64,000 bases of DNA from Mesodorylaimus sp. YZB2_4 (lineage: Eukaryota; Nematoda; Enoplea; Dorylaimida; Dorylaimidae), in NCBI GenBank assembly GCA_030248295.1, contig JASANH010000850.1, forward strand, positions 806,001 to 870,000. The letters are read 5' to 3'. A model generated the notes under the pieces. That model was not told the origin of the DNA, did no database searches, and was given only the letters and a program-made list of their open reading frames with translations. The position numbers and the translations under genes were made by a program. Below are positions 38,637 through 53,305 of this stretch, piece after piece; positions within the stretch are counted from its first letter, which is position 1; every line of letters starts with the position of its first letter.

Positions 38637-41201
38637 CTATTCACTCGGCCTTGGTTGATTCATGGGATTGTCGGGCGAGCGTTGCCACTCCTTCTTCAAC
38701 ATTTGCCTCAATTGCGAAAGACGAAGATTCGGATTCTCGGCTTTCAACATGGCCATGCGTTGATTCTCGAAAGCAGCATAGGCCGCTTTCATTCTCTTTT
38801 CCGGATGGCGATCGATGTCGGGCCCGCTGTCCCTGAACGAAATGTCAAAATTGGGCACGGATTAAAGACAAGAACTTCCATTATTCATTCAAAACGATCC
38901 TCTCTCAGGCTGCACTAAGGGTATTTCGTGTACTGCGAGTCCCATGCATATCGTGCTCATATCAAGCCGATTCACCGATCCGACAATCGGCCAGATCGGC
39001 AACTAAAATTTTTTGCACTTTATCTGCTGGAAAATGATAAAATGTGGCATACTATAGTGAGAAAATCTCACTTTAGGCGCCGCTTACGATTAGCTCCCCT
39101 GTGTCCTTTGGAGTGTTCCGACAGAGGCCGACAGCAAGCACGGGCAAGGTCGGCTGGGTTCGGGAGGGGGGAAAGGAGAGCCAAGATGAACGCTGGCCGT
39201 TCATCTTAAGGAGAAGCGAAGCGCAGGGGGTGGCGGGAGGAAACTTTCATAAATTACTGCTTTATAATGCGCCTTTTCCGCATTTTCCTGTTATGGAAGC
39301 TATGCTTAAAAATTGTACATCCTTCAGTATTTCCTCGACTTCAATGCCCTTCTTCGAAGTGTTTGAATGATTGTGAGAATAGAAAGCAACGCATTGGTTC
39401 TTTGACTAGTTATCATAACGTTGTTTTTTGAACATTGAGAGCTGAAGAAGCACAGCGCAGCACATTCAAATCCAAGCATGATCAAAAGATCTTGCTAGCC
39501 CAGGGCAGACTAGAGTGGCTTTCCTGCGCTATGACAAAGGCAAGCCTGATCTGATTGCGTGTGAGACAGGTCAGGCCAGGTTTGGGTCGAGTCGAGTGAG
39601 TGTGTTGCATGACTGTTTACATACAGTACTGTCTGGACTGGCTGGACAAGTGGCCTGTGCTTGGAGGCCAGGGCTTGGTCCAGGCCGGATACAATTTGAT
39701 CGCTTTTGCTTCCTTCCTTTTCTTTCCTCCTGCTGGACCTGAGGTGGGGGTGGGGTTGAGAGGACGGTTTTAGTGTCCTGGCCGGCCCAACAGGAAGGAG
39801 GGTCACCCCGCCTACCCCATTGCCCATACTTGACTGACAGAGACTGAGAGAGGTTGGTGAGGACAGTGCCAAAGACTTCGTCCCCGGCAGGCTTGTATGT
39901 TTTGAAGCGGATCAGCCAGATCGGATCCAAATCCAGGCCTAGGGTCGGATCGATTGATGCTTTCCCCCATGCAAGCGTGAAAAAAGAACAAATGAGACCT
40001 AACGAGTCCCCATGTTTGGTGATTTAGTAAAACACGTCCGGGAAAATGACAATTCTCTTACCCAAGCACAATAAGCGCCTCGTCCACGGTTCTAGCATGC
40101 TCGCCTTCAATTTCTAATCGATTGACATTTTCTTCTAATTTGATATGAGTTTCGTGAACGGCGAGTTTGCTTGCTTCCACTGAAACCACAAGTTCAAACT
40201 TTTTCAGGGTTCATGGAAGGAGGAAAACGATACTCTGATTTTTCCAGGTTTTCCTGACCAAAAAGCGATTCCCGAATTATTTTCACGCTGTCCCAGCACA
40301 ACACTATTAACCGAATTTCAAATGATTGATTGATTTCCGTCATAATCACCAGATACACAGAAAAGGTGGGGATTCTAAATTTGAACTCTCGAAATGCAGT
40401 CTCTCATTTCCCCTGATTTTGGACCGAAATTCCCATTTCCTAGGTTTTCCAGGCACTTTCAGGATTTTCTGACTTCTCCAGGTTTTCCAGCCTTGCATGT
40501 ACTCTCTTTTGTAACTACAGCATGAATCAGTAACCAAAACTTACTTCGAGCTTTCTCTTCCATCTTTTCACGTTCAACGCGCTGACGTTCTTGATGAGCG
40601 CTAATTTCGGCTTGAGTCATTTTCTGAGAAGGTCCACCACTTTTCCCACCAGTTTGCTCAGTTTCTTTTTCTAGTAAGGCTTTAGCCACTTGCTTCCGTT
40701 CTTGCTGTTCGTGCTTCTTGCGCTCACGGTCTTCCTGAAATAGAAGACAAATAGATAGGAGATAAAAGCCTTCTCGGATTTCATAAGAGGGCTTTGAAGA
40801 TAGGCTAAAAGTCGCTCACATCTCGAATTCGAATCCACAATCGGGGAGCTTGGGGATCGACTTTACACGCCGCGAATACGATCAGAAAAGCAGTCGCCCT
40901 AGGGAAGAAGGTCGAAAAATCTTACCTTTCTTTGCATTTTCTTTTGCACGTTCTTGTCGTCATCTCGCCAAAATTCGTCCTCTTTCTGCCGCTCTTTTCG
41001 TTCAGTTTCCTCCTGGAAAAGAGCAAAATAAATCTACATCTCCAGAACTTTTCGCAAATACTGTATAAGATTTTTCGGCCCCTTTAAGGTTCCTCAAACT
41101 TTCTCGAGCGATCTTAAAAATTTACTTACCACTTTCTTCGCTTCTTTTCGAGCCCTAGCTTCCACCGCTTTTGTATTCTCGCCCTGGAATTTCTTCGGCA
41201 T
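38637..41201 (-). CDS. CCDC124: CCDC124, ribosome-associated coiled-coil protein
   Basis: CCDC124 (Lso2 family) binds idle 80S ribosomes and is also reported at the midbody. Five exons on the minus strand: 41201-41130, 41012-40926, 40734-40545, 40179-40062, 38832-38637; 220 aa (human 223). N-terminus MPKKFQGENTKAVEARARK is nearly invariant in the family. A highly charged helix follows (FWRDDDKNVQKKMQRK), then LEENVNRLEIEGEHARTVDEA. The C-terminal block RHPEKRMKAAYAAFE ... LSQLRQMLKKEWQRSPDNP is diagnostic. The last intron (38833-40061, about 1.2 kb) is packed with dispersed repeats. Its promoter is divergent with AMPK alpha. Confidence 0.96.
38990..39230 (-). repeat. Dispersed repeat in CCDC124 intron, copy B
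   Basis: The part 39090-39150 (AGCTCCCCTGTGTCCTTTGG, then AGTGTTCCGACAGAGG) is the reverse complement of 44160-44222. The part 38994-39035 matches the ZC3H3 intron repeat at 14484-14525. So the family occurs in both orientations. Confidence 0.65.
39913..39955 (-). repeat. GATCCGACCC-type repeat, inverted copy
   Basis: The complement reads GATCCGACCCTAGGCCTGGA, the same start as the repeats at 44039 and 60940. It lies in the same CCDC124 intron as copy B. Confidence 0.65.
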
Positions 41202-45368
<4,167 letters not shown>

Positions 45369-45697
45369 ATTAGGGGTCCATATTTTGGGTGATTAACAAT
45401 GGGTTTTTAATGTGTAACATACGCAATGTTTAATTAGGCGTGCCAGAATGGGATTACTCTTGTAATTGCGTTTAGTTTAGACTGACATTTACCAGCGTGG
45501 CTCGCTGGTCGTTATGATATTTATGGATTACATACTGTCCATGAATGAATTAAATGGTTGCGTGGAAAATGAGGCGCCTGAGATTATTTCTAAAGTTTTC
45601 ATTCAAACCACCATGGACTTCAAAACTAGCATTTCAATAAACTGCAAAGGATTTTTTCGATTGGTATTCTTTTGCCTTGGTGATCCGAGATAGGAAA

Positions 45698-46458
45698 TCA
45701 GAAGTTCCTAAAATTGAATATGGGGAGTTTATGGCAGGAGATAAGGAGGGGGACTCACTTGGGCAGAACTCCGTCCTTCTTCGCTAATCGGTTGACGCAG
45801 TCATCAGATTCTCCCATACGCCTGATAGCGCCGCAGATGGCGTATCTTTTAACGGCACCTGTCATTCGGCCAGTTTGAGGATCTACCTAAAATGAAAATC
45901 AAAAAAGTGCAGAAAATGCCCACGTAAGAATCTAAAAATTCAACAAATGTCAATTTGATTTTAAAAAAATAGTCTCCGTTATCTCTGATTGTCAGAAAAT
46001 GCGAACATAAATCCAGGCCATGGTCCACAGAGAAGTAAAACGAGCGGATATGCAATTTCACAACTTACTTCAACGAAATCGAGCTGAACAGCCGCATGAT
46101 CTTTGGCGGAGATGATTCGATTACTGGCGGAACTAAAACGCAATCCGGAATGTCACAGGCAACCTGATTGACAGTCTTACGTGCTGATCACTCAAGTGAC
46201 ATGTGCAGAATGAAAAGTACAGGTGTACCCCAAATATGTAGGGTACCTGTACTAATACCTGGTAGTCAACTATAAAGGGCACTTATCGTTTGTAATTAAA
46301 CAAGACACATGTCCTATCCTAATTTCCAAGTTCTACTCTGATGTAGTATGTATGGGCGAAACAAGAGAAGTCATCGAAATTTTTTCAACGTAGCACACCC
46401 CGCCTTACCATTTCCGCGGCACGTACATATCCACAAATTCTCCTTGCTCGTTCTGCAT
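45698..46458 (-). CDS. RPS21: 40S ribosomal protein S21 (eS21)
   Basis: Component of the small ribosomal subunit. Four exons on the minus strand: 46458-46409, 46132-46069, 45886-45759, 45707-45698; 83 aa, exactly the usual length. N-terminus [59 protein letters not shown]; ends LPKNF. The last exon is only 10 nt (one base, two codons and stop). Reading through its donor would instead stop after LPK. The spliced form restores the family's KNF end, so I favour it. Convergent with AMPK alpha, divergent with PLEKHA8. Confidence 0.95.
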
Positions 46459-46875
46459 ATTTCCGAAAAATTATTTGACCTTTTCTTTTTTTCAAAAGTT
46501 GGTTCTGAAAGATATATTTACTACACTATGCAATTTTCACGCCGAAGGAAAAGAGGCAAGAAAAGCGAAGAAATCGGAAAAGTCACAGTGAGTAAAATTA
46601 AATTTCAGCTGAGCTCAAATCATTCAAACTAAAAATTCAGCCTTAAAAGGCTGTCGTATCTGTTACGGTTCATTTTTTAAGAACAGATTCTCTCAGGCTC
46701 TTATTCTTCTCATAATATACCCATCCATTATCTCTACGGCTCTGACCTGAAACGTTATTTTACACATCCGGAGCCAAGTATGGTCGAATCCACGTGTATG
46801 CCTTTGGAGATCGATTAGTGATCGATGGGTGATTAGTGTGAAGAGTGTGAAACTATCGGAATGAACTAAACTGAC

Positions 46876-49800
46876 ATGCACGCCCGACAAGAAGGAACGC
46901 TGTGGAAATGGACCAACTACTGGAACGGTAAGTGTGTGAGGATGCGTCATCACGAGACTGTATTCAGAGGTATTAGTAGGATAAGCGGCGCTTTTGCCGT
47001 TTGGTCCCCAAGCGAAGGCTGGCTGGAGGCTAATATCAGCCTAAGCTTAATTCTTATACCAGACTAAGCCTAAGCCTAAGCCTAGTATGAGTCTAAGCCC
47101 AAGTCATATGCCAGCCTAAGCCTAAGCCTATGTCTAATACCAGCCTAAGCTAACCCATGTTGGGGACCGAACAGCAAAAGTGCCGGATAGGCGTGTTGGG
47201 ATGATGTTGGGGTACTATTTTTCCGGAGGATCCATACCGAAAACCAAAACTAATATCAAGGGCATGGCAATTGCCGAAGCTGGCGCTCGTAGCCGCGCCC
47301 TCGATGTTGATTTTGTCTGGGTTGGATCGTCTCGTTGGATTCGATGAGGATCAACCAAACATGCTTTATGTGTATCGCAATATCGTATCATTCAGCCAAA
47401 ATAAACCGAATCTCTGATTGTTGCAACCCGCTGTATTGCAGGCGAACTTTTCTTTCAGGATGGCAGCCAAGATGGTTTGTTCTGGACAAGGGGACTTTGT
47501 CCTATTATAAATCACAGGACGAAATATCGTTGGGATGCAAGGGTGCGGTCAACGTGGCGGCGGCGGAAATCACAGGTAAGCAATGAACTGGAATAATGCC
47601 CCCTCAACTTCCTTAAATTTTGTTTGCCTCCGCCAGTCGCACTGTTTTGAGCCACAATTCAGGAACTCCCATCATGAGCAGACAATATCCGATCTCTGCG
47701 ATCGGATATTCTCTCTCATTGGAAACTGGCCTTTCCTGGACTGAAGTACCGCCATCTGATTGATTCACTGTCGGATCGAGAAGCTGTGTTCTTCACTCAA
47801 ACTACCATTCTTTCAGCCCATCCATCGGATCCTTACAGACTGGATGTCGTTGTGCCTGGAGAAGTAAATTTCTATTTACGAGCCGGATCCCCCCACGAGC
47901 GTCAAGAATGGCTGGTCGCATTGGGATCTGTGAAAAGCTGTATCAACACGGAGAAAGCTTCCAAAGGTAATTATCCGTGTCAGATAGCTATCACCCTTAA
48001 ATTTCTTGGCTATTCGCTTCAGGAATGGCGGAAGAAGAAAAACTTCGGCGAAAGAATTGCGAATTACGTCTTTATTGCGATCTACTAGTGCAGCAAGTGC
48101 ACACGATTAAGAGTCTCGTTGTCAATAGCCCCATTCCCGATGTCAAAGTAATGTACTCCTGTATTTTTCTTAAACTTCTTGAATGATTTGAATCTGTTTT
48201 TTCAGCAACTCGATGAAAATACAGCCTTGGTCAGTGAAACTTGCGACACATTTATTCGTACTTTGGATGAATGTATGAAACTCACTCATCGTTCACTTGT
48301 TGGCGAAAGCAAGGTGCGTTCTTCTCACGATCAGTTTTTCGAATGACCTTATCTGATACATGTTTCTTTTCAGAGCCCACCGTCCTCTCCGCCCGTCCCG
48401 CTACCGAGTGGACAACTCAAGTAGGCCCTGCTCAATTTTCCAACCTGCACTAGGTAATCATTTCGCTTTCAGATTTCCGTTGTCCCCTCGTGGAAGTTCA
48501 AAGTTGAACACTGATTTCGTGGTCAAGCAAGTAACATCGACTTCGATCGGCTCGAGTTCGACCAAGTCGGACCGAGTGGTCAATGGTTCAAGTGTGGGAA
48601 AGTCGAAGGGCGATCGCTTACCGACATTCTTCTCTGAAATGGACCAGAGGTAACCACCGTTTGTCCGAGTCCCCTTAAAATCCTTTTAAGCCTTCTAATT
48701 CGCGTTTTAGCTTTTCTCAAATCACTTTGGGTCAAGATGGATCTGTGCCGACTGATGCATTCTTACGTAGCTGTTCGTCATTAGTCAAAATTCTTGGTAA
48801 GCAAAGTTGCATTTTTTGCACGACTTGACTGACTAATTTAGTTTAGATCATTTGGGTGCGGCTTCGTTTGCGCCTGTAAAAATGGATCTGAACGCAAATT
48901 TGAGGGTAAGCCATCTTTATTCTTTTCATTCCGTTATTCACTCCAGTCTCTTCCCACGAATGTGTCTGTCTGTCAAATTTTGTGTTCTCTAGGATCGCAT
49001 GTGCATAGTGCAAGGCGCAAAAGCTGCATGCTCCAGCGGGCGGGTACCTTCTTGCGGTACAGCTTGAGAGTAGAATTTGCGCAGGGGGAAACGCTGTGTC
49101 AGAATGTTCGCTAGAAGCTTCCATGAAAATGTTTAGAAGGCTATTTTGAATTTCTCGTTCTCGCACGGAGTTTTTTAGGAAATGCGGCAAAGATATGGGC
49201 ACAGGAGGGGTCTCCTAAAAGCAGACACCCTGATGATTGGTCTTAGAGTTATCGCTGGCATTTCTCGTCAAAAATGCGAGCAAAATAATTCAAATTTAAA
49301 AATAGCGAAAAAACCCATATCAGCATGCAAAATATTTTCCTGTCCTCTGCATTTGCCATACTTGAAATATGGCGTACATTCTTTCAGAAACTGACTCTCA
49401 AATATGAAAGTGATCCGAATCAGTTTGGTACACTTCAGCAAATTGTCAGTGACGAGGTAGAACATGGTAATGCCACTTCGCCCAATTCCGCCACGGACGC
49501 TCTCTCATCGACGAAACGGTAAGACTAGTCCTTCGTGCCTGCACACGAATGGGCAATGTTGTGCTCGTTTAGGGGACTCGCCTTCCTCAGACAATTTCTC
49601 CACGCCTATGAGCAGGGACAACCCGACTTGGCCAGTGCCTGCGCCGAGGCCTACTCGAAGACATTGAAACCGTACCACGACTGGGTGGTCAGAGGAGTCT
49701 TCACGGTAAGGACTAATGTCTTGATTTTAATGGTTTGCGATTAAGTGGTTTTCAGATAGCATGCAAATCAGCCGTGGGGCGGGAACAGTTTACGAGCTCG

Positions 49801-49956
49801 CTCGCCGTTCGTTCCGAAGATGTGGGCAGCGAACCATTCGAAAGACAAATACGATCGGACGTAATCTCCTGTCTAGCTGGTATCGATCGGTGTTTGAAAG
49901 CCTTAGATAAGCTCTACGGCAAGTACGAATTGGATGCTCGAACACTGACTGATTAA
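46876..49956 (+). CDS. PLEKHA8: FAPP2/PLEKHA8-like: PH domain plus GLTP domain
   Basis: FAPP2 binds PI4P at the trans-Golgi through its PH domain and carries glucosylceramide with its GLTP domain. Twelve exons: 46876-46927, 47459-47575, 47817-47966, 48023-48147, 48206-48313, 48374-48420, 48473-48649, 48712-48797, 48847-48905, 49388-49518, 49573-49705, 49756-49956; 461 aa. PH: [21 protein letters not shown] ... HERQEWLVALGSVKSC. A coiled region follows (CELRLYCDLLVQQV), then a Pro-rich PPSSPPVPLPSG linker. GLTP: PVKMDLNANLRKLTLKY keeps the Asp, Asn and Lys headgroup ligands, and YHDWVVRGVF keeps the His. The usual LLWLKRGL Trp is replaced: the sequence reads LSSTKRGL. That predicts weak or changed glycolipid binding. 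Confidence 0.94.
46985..47185. mobile_element. Small TIR element with telomere-like hexamers
   Basis: Lies in the first PLEKHA8 intron. Ends: CGGCGCTTTTGCCGTTTGGT then CCCCA (46986-47010), and its near complement at 47161-47185, 22 of 25 positions alike. The interior holds runs of GCCTAA units (about 47064-47084 and 47113-47130) and degenerate CTAAGC units. GCCTAA is the complement of TTAGGC. Related fragments are at 41993 and 59085. Confidence 0.75.
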
Positions 49957-50003
49957 CGAGCAGTCGTGTGGCCTTCGAATGTAAATTCTGTGATACGCAG
50001 AAA

Positions 50004-50023
50004 CTAAGCTGATAACTTATCTG
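50004..50023. repeat. Duplicated 20-mer, copy 1
   Basis: CTAAGCTGATAACTTATCTG is repeated exactly at 50742-50761. Similarity extends leftward over about 43 bp (49981-50023 versus 50719-50761) with about four mismatches. This copy lies just past the PLEKHA8 stop; the other lies in an SRP19 intron. Confidence 0.85.
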
Positions 50024-50129
50024 TAAATTGATAATCACAAATTTTATCCGAGAATTGCGTACATACTGTACGAATATTTACTGTGCTATATAACCTGTGA
50101 TAAGAGAAAAGCGATTACTGTTTTGGTGC

Positions 50130-50985
50130 CTAACGCTTTTTCTTCTTTCCTCCTCCACCAGTAGCGCCAGCAGCGGCTTTTTGTGGTTGTTGCGACGTCG
50201 TCTCCACTGGAGCCGTCGAACCGCTACGTTGCTGCCTGGTCTTTAATTTTGGGATCATTTCAGCCAAATACAACATGAGCGAGTCACCTAGAAAGTGATT
50301 TGTTGAATATAAGCCACTGAAATAAAACTAGTAGGCAACTTGCGAGTTGGGAAGTTCTCGTTGCACAGCTTCTCGTCGTCTTCTTTTAACTGAACGCGAA
50401 GTCGGCCTTGGAATTGGTAATCGCGATTTTGATCCCGAGGATACATTTTCTTCTAAAAGGAAACAGGTGAACTGACGATCAGTGGACTGCGCAGACAAAC
50501 TATGAGGGATCGATAATTCTCCAATGCAGGCAACAGCCAAAATGAGGTGGCTTTGGAAAGCCAAGAATACTCACTTCAGCTCGAACATTTAATCCAGCAT
50601 TTTTTAGGATATCCATCATTTCCTGGCACGTCGGCGTGTCCACAGCCTTAAAAGCAATTGTAACTCATGAGAGGAAGCTTTCTGAGGTAGCAAAACCTAC
50701 GACGTACAATAGGCCTGCGTAAATTCTATGATAAGCTGAACCTAAGCTGATAACTTATCTGCGCACAAAACCCGTACCTTTTGCTTGGGAATGCGTCTGC
50801 CCTCTCGTTGAGTTTTTTTGTCGTTGATGTATGCCGGATATAAACTGACCCACCTGAAAAAGACATTGGTCTCAACATAGGCCTCAACGGAACGCAATTG
50901 GGCCCAGATTTGCGGAATACACCCTACCCGCCGCTTACCTAGTTTCGTCAGACGGTGGTTTTCGAGCATGCGCAGAAGTTGCCAT
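50130..50985 (-). CDS. SRP19: Signal recognition particle 19 kDa subunit
   Basis: Binds SRP RNA helices 6 and 8 and helps SRP54 assemble. Five exons on the minus strand: 50985-50939, 50853-50778, 50646-50575, 50452-50329, 50287-50130; 158 aa. Core: RWVSLYPAYINDKKTQREGR ... RIPKQKAVDTPTCQEMMDIL, then YPRDQNRDYQFQGRLRVQLK, then LMLYLAEMIPKLKTRQQ, and a GGGKKKKR tail, all as in SRP19. The last intron as drawn is only 41 nt with a weak GTTTTA donor (50288-50328). An alternative boundary a few codons away is possible there; the rest is firm. Confidence 0.93.
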
Positions 50986-51946
50986 TTGGATCAAGAAAAA
51001 TTAGGTTCCGCTAATCGATAATTTGAACGAAGATCACCGATCGATCGCGGGATCAAATCGGATTGGATTTCCGACAACGTGCTGGCACCTTCGCACTGCA
51101 ACTGTGATGCTCAGGTTCTAGTAAAAAGCGCCAATTTAAATTTTGAATGAGTGCGTGATCTAGTTGATTTAGTTGTTTTTTAACTCTGCAAGGTGTTATG
51201 AGCGAGGTATATATTTGCGGGTGGAATTAGTGGCACAATGTCAGTGACAGCGGGATGCACCTGGTCATCTGCCATGGATTGATGCGCTGTACACTAACCA
51301 ATTCACACAACATACGCGACAGCAGGCAGCACTAAGCCATTTCCACGCTCTCTGTTACAACCTAACGAAGCCAGGCCATTGTACCATCTTGCCTCAGCTA
51401 CTGTTGTTTCCCTGAATGCATTGACAGGTGGAATGGAGAATGAGGACCAGTGCACTCGTTAACACGCACACTCAAGCATTGCCAACCCGCGTCCTCAATG
51501 TCGGATCAGTGTCCATGACAAGAAAGGGCCTTCTCCTCTTGCCTGCTTTGGTTCGATCCATGAGGACCAGCTGTCCCCCCCCCCCACTTTTGTTAGTGTG
51601 TACTCCGCAATCCATCTTGGCCCTTGATCACACACATGCGACAACTGGCCGCAACTTGAATCTTCGAAGCTTTTTTCTCGGCTTGCTCTTATGCTGGAGA
51701 TCTCTTTCGCACGGGACTGGTTTTCGTCAATTTCAAGCCTTTTGTTTACTTTTTCAAACCTGCATTTCGATCTAGTGTGGAGTCAGCTCGTGTGCAGAAC
51801 GTGCAGGCCTATCTGGCACGCTCGGTGTCATGGCAGCATTGTTTTAAAGAACAATCACGCACCAACCGGAATGAGACCATTGTCTCATCAATCACCAGCC
51901 CAGAGTGCAGCTTAGTAACTAAACATGGCCGAGCAAGGAGTATAGC
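50986..51946. other. Interval between SRP19 start and GPCR stop
   Basis: Upstream of SRP19 and downstream of the GPCR, both on the minus strand. An 11-base C run lies near 51577-51587. No gene or RNA recognised. Confidence 0.5.
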
Positions 51947-53305
51947 TCAAGCAGGCTTGGTCAGGAAGGGAGCACTGGTCGCATTCACCTCCGCTTCGGT
52001 GACTGTATCCAAGAGAATAGTATCGTCGTGCGGTCTTCGTAGGATGGCCGGTGTCGCGGACCAGGACTCGCTACGTTGTTGCCACTTACTGCAATCGATG
52101 GCTCGCCGGGCCAGTTTGGATCGTTGATCATCGTAGGGAGTGGTCTGCTTCAAGATCAGTCTTCTGCAGCAGGCACTCACCCGAGTAATCAGTTCTTTGG
52201 CCTCGTCTCGGTAGTTACTACTGGTCATGTGGTAGACCACAATGTTCACACCGAAGTTGGCATAGTAGAGGGCGTAGCAGATCGAAGTTAGCACGTACAT
52301 GAAGTCGCTGACGGCGAAGCACTCTCCGATGCCGGTCAGTGGAGCGCACAGTTGGATGAGTAAGACCACGTTGTGCGGTAGGTTGAGAAGGGCGAAAGCT
52401 GTCGATATGACAATAAGGGTTCGCGTGATGGCGTGCTCACTGGCCGAGCTCGTCGGCGACGCTGCCGAACTACCAATTCGAGCGCGACGAGACTCACCAG
52501 CCGACGAGACTGATCGGGCACAGAATGAAGACACCCGTTCGGCCTTTGGCTTATTAGCAGTCAGTCGGAGGGGCGAATCGATGACCGCCGCTCGGCACGC
52601 CAAGGCCACGGCCGTCTCGGTAGCCGCGTTCAGGGAGCCCGATCTCATCTCCCGTCTCTCGATACTGCTGCGAATCAGCTGCACTCCGATTCGCACATTC
52701 AACGCCACGACGATGAAGGCGGGCAGGAAGTAAGTGACCGATATCTCCAGACAGTGCAGAATGGTGGTGACAACCAGGTGCTCCTTCTTCGGCTGACACC
52801 TCCCGTCCTGGTCCACGTCGAACAAGACTAAGGCCGTGTAGATGTACATGAGACAAGGAAAGGGCAACATGAACAGGACCACGTACCTGGCCCGACTCCG
52901 ACTGCTGTATCGAGCCAGGTGGGTGAGAGGGAAGGCGATCACTATGAACCTCTCCACCGTGAACACGACCACCAGCCACGACGAGAAGACACCGCTGACG
53001 TTCATGAAGTAGATGATAGTCTTGCACATGGCACTGCTGTGGCCCAGCAGCGACAGGGCCGGTGTGGAGAGGAGCAGTGTGAAGAGGAAGACCGAGTCCG
53101 ACACGGCCAGTGCGATCAAGTAGACACTGCTGGCCAGTCGTCTCAGCTTGGTGCCGTGCTGGAATATGGCAATGGAGAATAGATTGCCCAGAATACCAAA
53201 GACGGCGATAAAAGGCAGCAGCAGCGAGTCCAGCATGTCCATACTGGCCACCACACTGGCCGAGTTGTGGCTGCAGTTGATGTCAGACATGTTCTCCAAC
53301 TCCAT
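51947..53305 (-). CDS. Intronless rhodopsin-family neuropeptide-type GPCR
   Basis: Seven-helix receptor, 452 aa from ATG 53305, no introns. The N-terminus has several Asn-X-Ser/Thr sites (NMS, NCS). TM1 ends GILGNLFSIAIF; TM2 has LIALAVSDSVF; the conserved Cys before TM3 is in SAMCK. The DRY position reads ERF (FTVERFIVIAFP). The second loop Cys is in DGRCQPK. TM7 reads YANFGVNIVVYHMTSSNYR, replacing NPxxY with a form seen in FMRFamide-receptor-like and related protostome peptide receptors. The third intracellular loop is long and Arg/Ser-rich. The ligand cannot be named. The open frame extends to a GTG at 53347, so ATG 53305 is preferred. Complete and probably functional; a single exon may reflect retroposition. 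Confidence 0.92.
   Translation of the reverse strand: MELENMSDINCSHNSASVVASMDMLDSLLLPFIAVFGILGNLFSIAIFQHGTKLRRLASSVYLIALAVSDSVFLFTLLLSTPALSLLGHSSAMCKTIIYFMNVSGVFSSWLVVVFTVERFIVIAFPLTHLARYSSRSRARYVVLFMLPFPCLMYIYTALVLFDVDQDGRCQPKKEHLVVTTILHCLEISVTYFLPAFIVVALNVRIGVQLIRSSIERREMRSGSLNAATETAVALACRAAVIDSPLRLTANKPKAERVSSFCARSVSSAGESRRARIGSSAASPTSSASEHAITRTLIVISTAFALLNLPHNVVLLIQLCAPLTGIGECFAVSDFMYVLTSICYALYYANFGVNIVVYHMTSSNYRDEAKELITRVSACCRRLILKQTTPYDDQRSKLARRAIDCSKWQQRSESWSATPAILRRPHDDTILLDTVTEAEVNATSAPFLTKPA

Noticed and set aside
39510-39930. Overlapping frames of about 120 codons on the minus strand in the CCDC124 intron
   Set aside because: Low-complexity, repeat-flanked, and interrupting a well-matched gene; no domain seen.
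52554-53027. 157-codon minus-strand frame overlapping the GPCR
   Set aside because: Out-of-frame shadow of the receptor; His/Arg-rich and without domain features.
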